Below are positions 1 to 5,559 of a DNA stretch of 7,697 nucleotides, piece by piece. The stretch comes from Candidatus Desantisiibacteriota bacterium (GTDB lineage Bacteria; UBA9089; CG2-30-40-21). The position numbers and the translations under genes were made by a program. Location: NCBI GenBank assembly GCA_016208205.1, contig JACQYP010000117.1, positions 1 through 7,697 on the forward strand. Reading direction: 5' to 3'. Each line of letters starts with the position of its first letter. Position 1 is the stretch's first letter. Under the pieces are notes generated by a model, which worked only from the letters and a program-made list of their open reading frames with translations, was not told the origin of the DNA and searched no databases.

Positions 1-1478
1 GTTTCGTATGGGAAACAGATAAAGTGTGAATCAGGGAACCCATACCTCAGTTGCGGCAACTCCGGTCCCTGCCTGTATTCAAGGTTCAGGATATCGGAAT
101 GGATGATAGCATCCTTTGGTACAGTCTCTTTAACCGGATTATCAGGGCAGGCACAGGGGCCTGCCCCTACAACAGCTGTTTCTTCAAGAGCAATCTCTAT
201 GCCTGTTGCAGGCACCATGCCTGTAGCCAGCACAACCATATCTGCCTCAACCTGAATGCGTTCCCCAAGAAGTGTATCGGAAATCGTGATAAGCAGCCTA
301 TCCCCAGCTACAGGTTCAACACCAATCACCTCACCCTTGGTCAACAAGATACCCTCATCCTCTTGTGCCTTGCTATAAAAGTCCTCATGCTGTCCCATTG
401 TCCGCATGTCCTTATAAAAGATATAAGCCATTGCATTTTGATCCTGCTGTCTGATATACAATGCCTGTTTTAGTGAGGTCATGCAACAAGATGTTGAACA
501 ATATGACAGATGATCATTATCCCTGGATCCGGCACACTGGATAAAGGCGATATTTTTTGCCTGTTTGTTATCAGATGGTCTGAGTATCCTGCCCTTTTTG
601 GCTAATTCCTCCATCTGAACGCCGGTAATCACATTTTGAGATTTGCCGTAACCAAGGTGGACAAGCTTAGAGGCATCATACGGCTGAAACCCTGCAGACA
701 GGACAATTGCCCCAACCCTGAAATCAACGGTTTCACCCTTGTAATTCAATTTCACATCAAACAATCCGGGTCCGCCTGCAATCTTTTCAATCTTAGCAGA
801 CATATAAACCTTGATACTTGTATTTGCTTCAATCTCTTTAATCATTGCCTCATGTGGGGGTGATTGAAGGTTGTCATAAGGCGAATTCACAGGAAAATGT
901 TTATGTAGCCTTGCTGAGAAACCGCCGAGGGTTGCTTCTTTTTCCACTAATACAACCTGTGTGCCGGCTTTAGCTGCCTCAATTGCTGCGGTCATACCGG
1001 TTACTCCGCCGCCAACAACCAAAACAGTCCTGCTTATCTCTTCTGCAGGCTTATATGGATCTAATGCTTGCGACTTTTGTGCCCTGACAATACCCATCCG
1101 AAGATAGTCTTCAGCCATCATTTGGGTATCCTCATGATTAGCCGGCTGACTCCAGACAACATGCTCCCTTAGATTCACCCTCTCTACAACCCTATTGTTG
1201 CTGCCAGAGGTGCTGCCTCCGCCAGAGGTGCTACCTCCGAAGCTAAATATATCCTGATGTATCCGTTGTGAGCATGCACAAATAATTGCTGTGGTAACAG
1301 CTTCTGCCTCACAATCATCCTTAATAAATTGAGTGCCCTCATCTGCACAAAGACAGGCATGTGTTTTACACACAGGCAGCTTGTATGCTTTTGCAGCTAC
1401 ATTTGATAATTTTTCTATATCAAGGCTATCACCAATCCCGCAGCCCGTACAGATATAAACGCCTAATTTCTTATCCAT
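1..1478 (-). CDS. qmoB: QmoB, quinone-interacting oxidoreductase flavoprotein subunit (3' end beyond window)
   Basis: This is the HdrA-like FAD and Fe-S subunit of the Qmo complex, which exchanges electrons between AprBA and the quinone pool at the cytoplasmic face. About 492 codons are visible and the frame is open to base 1, so the C-terminal part is missing. The N-terminus has C10-x2-C13 (CTGCG) followed by a second cysteine group, C37, C42 and C44. An FAD dinucleotide fold (VVGGGVTGMTAA) lies near residues 150-180. CAGSRD and a CSTSCC motif follow, and the visible part ends in the family-like stretch LRYGFPDSHFICFPYE. The start is ATG at 1478. Its Shine-Dalgarno AGGAGG forms the last codons of qmoA and the stop codons leave a gap of only 3 nt, so coupling is likely. 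Two foreign-looking inserts are present: [12 protein letters not shown] at residues 81-92 and a palindrome-encoded stretch at about residues 436-446 that adds two cysteines. Confidence 0.93.
   Translation of the reverse strand, partial: MDKKLGVYICTGCGIGDSLDIEKLSNVAAKAYKLPVCKTHACLCADEGTQFIKDDCEAEAVTTAIICACSQRIHQDIFSFGGSTSGGGSTSGSNNRVVERVNLREHVVWSQPANHEDTQMMAEDYLRMGIVRAQKSQALDPYKPAEEISRTVLVVGGGVTGMTAAIEAAKAGTQVVLVEKEATLGGFSARLHKHFPVNSPYDNLQSPPHEAMIKEIEANTSIKVYMSAKIEKIAGGPGLFDVKLNYKGETVDFRVGAIVLSAGFQPYDASKLVHLGYGKSQNVITGVQMEELAKKGRILRPSDNKQAKNIAFIQCAGSRDNDHLSYCSTSCCMTSLKQALYIRQQDQNAMAYIFYKDMRTMGQHEDFYSKAQEDEGILLTKGEVIGVEPVAGDRLLITISDTLLGERIQVEADMVVLATGMVPATGIEIALEETAVVGAGPCACPDNPVKETVPKDAIIHSDILNLEYRQGPELPQLRYGFPDSHFICFPYE
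141..170. repeat. GC-rich palindrome embedded in qmoB
   Basis: GGGCAGGC (145-152) pairs perfectly with GCCTGCCC (159-166) around a 6-nt loop. Read on the minus strand it opens GTAGGGGCAGG, resembling the GTAGGG-headed hairpins in the aprB-aprA gap. In the qmoB frame it encodes VGAGPCACPD, a Gly/Pro/Cys stretch unlike its surroundings. It looks like an intergenic-type repeat that entered the gene in frame. Confidence 0.55.
1203..1238 (-). repeat. Two tandem 18-bp GGSTSG-coding repeats in qmoB
   Basis: The first copy (1238-1221) is identical to the sat unit. The second (1220-1203) differs at one base (T to C, silent in GGT/GGC). Together they encode [12 protein letters not shown] at QmoB residues 81-92, between FSF and SNNRVVERVNLREHVVW. 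The insertion keeps frame. Each copy can fold as GAGGT-AGC-ACCTC, or the GC variant, and carries a GGAGG sequence resembling a ribosome binding site. Confidence 0.8.
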
Positions 1479-1481
1479 AGC

Positions 1482-2714
1482 CTACCTCCTCACCACGCTT
1501 TGAATAGCCTTTAAGCTGCAACCCGTAGCATCCTGAACCGATGAAGAAACATCCTGCGGTTTTTTGGCTACACCAGCTCCATAAACACCCTTGTTTTGAT
1601 CAGGGCTGATAAATCCATTTTCATCTACCTTAATGCCTGTAAGTGTTTCATCTTTTAGTGTTGGCTGCATACCGCAAGCCAGAACCACTAAATCAACGCT
1701 TACCCTGCTCTTTACCCCGGATAATATATCCTCAGCCACAACAATCAAGCCGTCACCATCTTGCTCCACAGAAGCCACCTTACCCTTGATAAGGTGAACC
1801 TTTTCATCACTTTTGACCTTGTTGTAGAATTCCTCATACATGCCGGGTGTACGAACATCGATATAAAACATGTAAGCCTCAGACCCAGGAATATTTTCCC
1901 GTACATAGGTAATCTGTTTCAATGATGCCAGACAGCACACAGCAGAGCAGTATGGCAGATGATTTATATCACGGGAGCCGGCACACTGAACAAATGCCAC
2001 TCGTTTTGGCTCTTTCTGGTCTGATGGCCTGAGAATTTTGCCACAATTTACTCCATTTGGAGCAGCTATTCGTTCCATCATCATATTGGTAATAATATCT
2101 TTGTGCTTACCAAAGCCAAGGTTGTCAATCTTTTCTGCATTATAGGGCTGCCAGCCGGTAGCAGTAACAATCGATGCTACGGTCAGCTTAATTGTCTCAG
2201 GCTGCATTTTGAGATCTATCGCTTCATACTTACATGCATCAACACATGCCCCGCATTTTATACAGGTTTTCTCATCAACAACGAATCGATATGGGAAGGC
2301 AAGCTCATGCGGCAGATACGCAGCCTTTGTAGTACTCATCCCAAAATTAAAATCATTTGTCCTTATCGCCGGGCATACCTTGGAGCATTCACCGCAAGCA
2401 GTACATTTCTGATTTACAAATCGAGGATTAATCTTAATTGTTACCTCATAGTTTCCTTCACTGCCTGTAATATTTTGTACCTCTGCCATGGTATAATGCT
2501 TGATTCTATTATTTGTCCGGATACGTTTCAGGTTTATCTCCATCCCGCAGTAAGGCGGACAAAGCTTTGGAAAATAACGGTTCATCTGGACAACCCTGCC
2601 GCCAAGGTATGGATTTTTCTCCACCAGGATAATATTATACCCTGTCTCAGCTGCCTCAACCGCTGCGGTTATTCCACTAATTCCACCACCAATTATCAAA
2701 ATATCTTGCGACAT
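1482..2714 (-). CDS. qmoA: QmoA, quinone-interacting oxidoreductase flavoprotein subunit
   Basis: This is the second HdrA-like flavoprotein of the Qmo complex (410 aa, close to the usual length). It works with QmoB and membrane-bound QmoC to link AprBA to quinones. The N-terminus has an FAD motif, IIGGGISGITAA (residues 7-18). CPPYCGME follows at 52-59. Two ferredoxin-type [4Fe-4S] motifs lie at C104-x2-C107-x2-C110-x3-C114P and C151-x2-C154-x2-C157-x3-C161. QCAGSRD is at 243-249 and YCSAVCC at 255-261. The C-terminal flavin-fold signature is VYGAGVAKKPQDV. I chose ATG 2714 because GGAGG sits 7 nt upstream. The TTG codon directly before it would leave only 4 nt. The 228-nt gap to aprA is full of palindromes, but no promoter is evident there, so qmoA probably depends on read-through from aprA. 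Confidence 0.95.
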   Translation of the reverse strand: MSQDILIIGGGISGITAAVEAAETGYNIILVEKNPYLGGRVVQMNRYFPKLCPPYCGMEINLKRIRTNNRIKHYTMAEVQNITGSEGNYEVTIKINPRFVNQKCTACGECSKVCPAIRTNDFNFGMSTTKAAYLPHELAFPYRFVVDEKTCIKCGACVDACKYEAIDLKMQPETIKLTVASIVTATGWQPYNAEKIDNLGFGKHKDIITNMMMERIAAPNGVNCGKILRPSDQKEPKRVAFVQCAGSRDINHLPYCSAVCCLASLKQITYVRENIPGSEAYMFYIDVRTPGMYEEFYNKVKSDEKVHLIKGKVASVEQDGDGLIVVAEDILSGVKSRVSVDLVVLACGMQPTLKDETLTGIKVDENGFISPDQNKGVYGAGVAKKPQDVSSSVQDATGCSLKAIQSVVRR

Positions 2715-2734
2715 CAATCTACCTCCGCAAATAA

Positions 2735-2815
2735 AGTTTTAATAGTAATCGGTAATCGGTGATCAGGTGATCGGTAATACCGATGACTGATAACCGATTA
2801 CCGATTACCAAAACT
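2735..2815. repeat. Large inverted repeat of TAATCGG type between qmoA and aprA
   Basis: The left arm, GTAATCGGTAATCGGTGATCAG and onward (from 2745), pairs with a right arm ending CTGATAACCGATTACCGATTAC (to 2808). There are few mismatches and almost no loop, so the stem is about 30 bp. AGTTTT (2735-2740) and AAAACT (2810-2815) extend the pairing. The units are built from near-heptamer repeats (TAATCGG, TGATCGG, TTATCAG) shared with 5438-5512 and 6718-6805. In the transcript it would form a very stable hairpin just upstream of the qmoA ribosome binding site. No T-run follows, so it is not a standard terminator. Confidence 0.7.
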
Positions 2816-2851
2816 ATCCTACAAATTGATTACTTACCTACACGCATATTA

Positions 2852-2874
2852 GGGCGGGGAAAAATTCCCCGCCC
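2852..2874. repeat. Perfect 10-bp GC-rich hairpin between aprA and qmoA
   Basis: GGGCGGGGAA (2852-2861) pairs perfectly with TTCCCCGCCC (2865-2874) around a 3-nt loop. On the transcribed strand it is followed by TAATATG with no T-tract, so it does not look like an intrinsic terminator. It could stabilise the aprBA end of the message or reduce read-through into qmoAB. Confidence 0.55.
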
Positions 2875-2891
2875 CAACAGCTATCGTCTTG

Positions 2892-2965
2892 CTTAGACGC
2901 CAAATCCCTGGGGATTCCGTCAGCAAGGATGCTGACGATACATTACTTAGACACCAAATCCTTGT
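2892..2965. repeat. Imperfect 20-bp direct repeat bracketing the aprA 3' end
   Basis: Bases 2946-2965 (the aprA codons for the last residues, DLVSK) are matched at 17 of 20 positions by 2892-2911, exactly 54 bp downstream in transcription order. The palindrome at 2918-2937 lies between the copies. The spacing is a multiple of three, so the copy would read RDLASK in the aprA frame. It could be a partial duplication made when the hairpin element arrived, or coincidence. Confidence 0.4.
2918..2937. repeat. Perfect 8-bp hairpin directly after aprA
   Basis: CGTCAGCA (2918-2925) and TGCTGACG (2930-2937) flank a 4-nt loop, a few bases past the aprA stop. A second small palindrome, AATCCC/GGGATT (within 2901-2916), follows on the transcribed strand. 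No T-run follows. This is a likely 3'-end stabilising hairpin or a repeat fragment. Confidence 0.5.
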
Positions 2966-4865
2966 GTGCCTTTTTCATCATTGTCCACTGACCTGTCTTT
3001 GGATCCACCTTAGAATTGACAAAGCACTTCCAATTAGCATCATCAATTATGTTATAGTCGGATCTGTAGTAGAATCCAGGGTATCTTGATTCCTCACGGA
3101 ACACAATATGCCGCAAGTGTGCCTCTGCGGTAGTGATACGATGGTAATTCTCCCAGCATCTCATCAGCTCATGAAGATCTCTTGCTGCCAGCTTCACAGC
3201 GTCTTCCTTAAGAACATCAAGAAGCTCTAATGCCTTTGACAACATTGCTCCACCGGTAACATAAGATGTTCCACAGCCTCCGCCGTATTCATCCATTATC
3301 TTATTGAGCCTGAAAAGCAGCATCTTTGGCTTGATATAGTTTGGATTAACCTCAGGGTCAACCGAGTATCCCTTATGGGTTTCATAGTTCTGGAACGGCA
3401 GATATATCTCATCAGCCAATACCCTTGGATCTTTGGTGATTGTTGGGTTAGTGTTGTTGTCTAAGATAAATTGGACAGCTGCTTTAGCCGCAAGTCTTCC
3501 CTCAGCATGTGAACCGGATGAGAATTTATGACCTGAAGCACCTACACCGTCACCGGCAGTAAACAAGCCATTGACGGTTGTCATTCTGTTATAACCCCAG
3601 TTCCATTCCTCTGGAGCAACATCATTTGGACCACTTACCCAGATACCGCAGCAACCGGAATGAGAACCAAGCAGGTATGGCTCGGTTGGCATGAGCTCTG
3701 ACCCCTTTAACTCAGGGGCAATATTCGATCCAGCCCAGAATCCTGCCTGACCAACGCACATATCAAGAAAGTCTTCCCATGCCTCTGACTCAAGCTCTTT
3801 GCACTTCTTTTTATCATTACCATATGACTCAAAGAGGTTCTTCATGGCAGTAGGTGTATCCATGTAAATAGGACCCCTTCCCTCACGCATCTCTTTAAGC
3901 ATCTGGTGATTTCTTAAGCATGTTGGGGTAACCTTGGAGTTCCCGTAAGGCAGATAATCCTGAAGCATGGCTGCATTCTTTACACAATAATCCTCACCAA
4001 GCGAATTGACTGCCTTTGCCTTAAACAGCAAGAACCATGCACCAACCGGACCTGCCCCATCCTTAAACCTTGCCGGCACAAAACGGTTTTCCATCATTGT
4101 CAATTCAGCGCCAACCTGTGCAGCCATTGTGTAGGTAGAACCTGCATTCCAGACAGGATACCATGCCCTGCCCATACCCTCACCGGTTGACTGTCGAGGT
4201 CTAAAGATATTAACCGCACCACCGCAGGCCATCATGATAGCCTTTGCCTTGAAGATATAAATCTTATTTTCCCGGACACTGAATCCAACTGCACCGGCAA
4301 TTTTATTTTCTTGTTTTTCATCCAGCAGTAACTTAACAATAAACACCCTTTCGTAGATGTTATCCATGCCGATGGATGCCTTGGCTGCTTCAGCCACAAT
4401 GGTTTTGTATGACTCACCATTGATCATTACCTGCCATTTACCGGATCTAACCGGCTGTCCACCCTCTTCTAATGTTTTTTCTTCATCTCCATGTTGTTTC
4501 CATATAGGCAAGCCCCATTCCTCAAATTTATGAACGCTATCATCAACATGTCTGCCGACATCATAGATAAGGTCATCACGGACCACACCCATTAAATCGT
4601 TTGAAACCATGCGGACATAATCTTCAGGTGTATTTTGACCAAGATAGGTATTAATAGCTGAAAGTCCCTGGGCAACAGCACCGCTTCTTTCCATAGCTGC
4701 TTTATCTACCAATGTAATCTTCATACCTTCTGGAGCCCATTTCTTTGCCTCATATGCGGCACCACAGGCAGCCATACCACCGCCAATAATCAATAGATCC
4801 GTATCTATCTGGACAATCTGCGGATCTTTACAAAAATGTGAATTCTCTGCAGTTACAACAGACAT
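2943..4865 (-). CDS. aprA: AprA, adenylylsulfate (APS) reductase alpha subunit
   Basis: This is the FAD-containing catalytic subunit of cytoplasmic dissimilatory APS reductase, which reduces APS to sulfite and AMP (reversible). It is 640 aa, a normal length. The N-terminal FAD fold is LLIIGGGMAACGAAYEA (24-40), followed by AVAQGLSAINTYLG. A C-terminal flavin signature, GLFTAGDGVGASG...GSHAEGRLAAKAA, spans about 433-463. Residues N72, W235, R266 and H402 appear to match the substrate- and flavin-contacting Asn74, Trp234, Arg265 and His398 of the Archaeoglobus enzyme. This match comes from motif context, not from an alignment. The start has AGGAGG 7 nt upstream. AprB lies 59 nt upstream, as expected for an aprBA pair. 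The frame is intact. The last codons (DLVSK and stop) have a near-copy 54 bp downstream, described separately. Whether it works in the reductive or oxidative direction cannot be read from this sequence. Confidence 0.97.
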   Translation of the reverse strand: MSVVTAENSHFCKDPQIVQIDTDLLIIGGGMAACGAAYEAKKWAPEGMKITLVDKAAMERSGAVAQGLSAINTYLGQNTPEDYVRMVSNDLMGVVRDDLIYDVGRHVDDSVHKFEEWGLPIWKQHGDEEKTLEEGGQPVRSGKWQVMINGESYKTIVAEAAKASIGMDNIYERVFIVKLLLDEKQENKIAGAVGFSVRENKIYIFKAKAIMMACGGAVNIFRPRQSTGEGMGRAWYPVWNAGSTYTMAAQVGAELTMMENRFVPARFKDGAGPVGAWFLLFKAKAVNSLGEDYCVKNAAMLQDYLPYGNSKVTPTCLRNHQMLKEMREGRGPIYMDTPTAMKNLFESYGNDKKKCKELESEAWEDFLDMCVGQAGFWAGSNIAPELKGSELMPTEPYLLGSHSGCCGIWVSGPNDVAPEEWNWGYNRMTTVNGLFTAGDGVGASGHKFSSGSHAEGRLAAKAAVQFILDNNTNPTITKDPRVLADEIYLPFQNYETHKGYSVDPEVNPNYIKPKMLLFRLNKIMDEYGGGCGTSYVTGGAMLSKALELLDVLKEDAVKLAARDLHELMRCWENYHRITTAEAHLRHIVFREESRYPGFYYRSDYNIIDDANWKCFVNSKVDPKTGQWTMMKKAHKDLVSK

Positions 4866-4894
4866 CTGTTTTCCTCCTAATCTAAATAATTGTA

Positions 4895-4953
4895 GTAGGG
4901 AGCACCTTCAGGTGCGAACACCTTTTATGCTATCGTAGGGAGTGTTTTCCCTA
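4895..4953. repeat. Two GTAGGGAG-headed hairpins at the aprB-aprA junction
   Basis: GTAGGGAG occurs at 4895-4902 and 4935-4942. The first leads into GCACC-TTCA-GGTGC (4902-4915). The second is part of TAGGGA-GTGTTT-TCCCTA (4936-4953), which lies inside the last codons of aprB. They look like two members of one small repeat family, one intergenic and one running into coding sequence. Confidence 0.45.
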
Positions 4954-5356
4954 ATTCGGTAAAGAGATTATTTGTCCTAAGGTCAGCCTCTGTCGGCTGC
5001 GGCTTCCCTTCATAAGGCTTGATAGAGCCTTCTGCTGTGGTACGGATAGGAAACTTGAACCTCTTTATACTGCCATCCCTGAACTGTATTGTCCACATGA
5101 TAGAATCTGTTCCTCTCATTGGAAGAACCTTTCCACCCAAAGGAACGATGTCTGCATAAGCCCTTATCTCTACTGCCTGCTGAGGGCATATCTTTGCACA
5201 TGAATAACATTCCCAGCACTGCTCCGGCTCCTGGTTAAATCCCTTGGTCTTTTCCTCGTTCAATCTCATCAAATCATTTGGACAAATATACTGACATGCA
5301 GTCTTATCCTGTCCCTTGCAGCCATCACATTTTTCTGCAATTACAAAACTTGGCAT
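4925..5356 (-). CDS. aprB: AprB, adenylylsulfate reductase beta (iron-sulfur) subunit
   Basis: This is the electron-transfer subunit of APS reductase (143 aa), carrying two [4Fe-4S] clusters that pass electrons to the FAD of AprA. The first cluster site is the AprB-type CDGCKGQDKTACQYICP, with cysteines 10, 13, 21 and 25. The insertion between the second and third cysteines is typical of AprB. The second is CWECYSCAKICP, with cysteines 47, 50, 53 and 57. Trp48 in this motif matches the conserved tryptophan placed between cluster and flavin in solved structures. The C-terminal half (about 60-143) is the tail that wraps AprA. A textbook Shine-Dalgarno, AAAGGAGG, sits 6 nt before ATG 5356. The last ten codons run through a small palindrome (4936-4953) that begins like the GTAGGGAG repeat just downstream, so the tail may have been altered by a repeat. 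Confidence 0.97.
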   Translation of the reverse strand: MPSFVIAEKCDGCKGQDKTACQYICPNDLMRLNEEKTKGFNQEPEQCWECYSCAKICPQQAVEIRAYADIVPLGGKVLPMRGTDSIMWTIQFRDGSIKRFKFPIRTTAEGSIKPYEGKPQPTEADLRTNNLFTELGKTLPTIA

Positions 5357-5418
5357 ACGAAACCTCCTTTATTTAATAAACAACATCGTACTAATTTCTA
5401 TCCTGTTTAAGCTGTTAT

Positions 5419-5430
5419 CCACCTCCTTTA
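5419..5430 (-). other. Orphan Shine-Dalgarno sequence upstream of aprB
   Basis: The minus strand reads AAAGGAGGTG here with no ATG at a usable distance. The next ATG opens only a 5-codon frame ending at the aprB ribosome binding site. It may be the remnant of a displaced or lost start, or chance. Confidence 0.3.
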
Positions 5431-5437
5431 ATGAAAT

Positions 5438-5512
5438 CAGGTTATCAGTAATCAGTTATCGGTTATCGGTAGTCAATAGGAATCGCAACACCTGATTACC
5501 AATAACCATTTT
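5438..5512. repeat. TTATCGG/TAATCAG inverted repeat between sat and aprB
   Basis: GGTTATCAGTAATCAG on the left and CTGATTACCAATAACC on the right pair at 14 of 16 positions around a centre that includes TTATCGGTTATCGG. It is the same repeat type as 2735-2815 and the interior of 6680-6842. It lies in a 203-nt gap, and no promoter for aprB is recognisable there. Confidence 0.6.
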
Positions 5513-5525
5513 CTTATGTTCCCTC

Positions 5526-5557
5526 CTACAGTCTAAACACCTACAACCTACAGCCTA
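5526..5557. repeat. CCTACAGTCTA-type repeat tract after sat
   Basis: Degenerate copies (CCTACAGTCTA, CCTACAACCTACAGCCTA) match the tract at 6847-6902. Such tracts therefore lie on both sides of sat, just beyond its stop and upstream of the MITE-like element. Confidence 0.4.
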
Positions 5558-5559
5558 AT

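Noticed and set aside
51..473. 140-codon open frame on the plus strand
   Set aside because: It lies antisense to well-conserved qmoB sequence. Its Cys/His-rich, low-quality translation is typical of a shadow frame.
2715..2717. TTG as the qmoA start
   Set aside because: It is only 4 nt from GGAGG. The ATG directly after it has ideal spacing.
2103..2762. 219-codon open frame on the plus strand
   Set aside because: It lies antisense to qmoA and runs into the palindromic spacer. It has no ribosome binding site or recognisable motifs.
2735..2815. CRISPR array or iteron origin, suggested by the repeated TAATCGG units
   Set aside because: The units are degenerate, adjoin without spacers of constant length, and are arranged as inverted arms. 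No cas or replication gene is present.
2852..2874. Intrinsic terminator after aprA
   Set aside because: The stem is strong, but no T-run follows on either strand at the right position, and qmoAB need read-through.
5377..5428. 17-codon GTG-started frame between sat and aprB
   Set aside because: The GTG overlaps the only Shine-Dalgarno sequence, so it could not be used by it.
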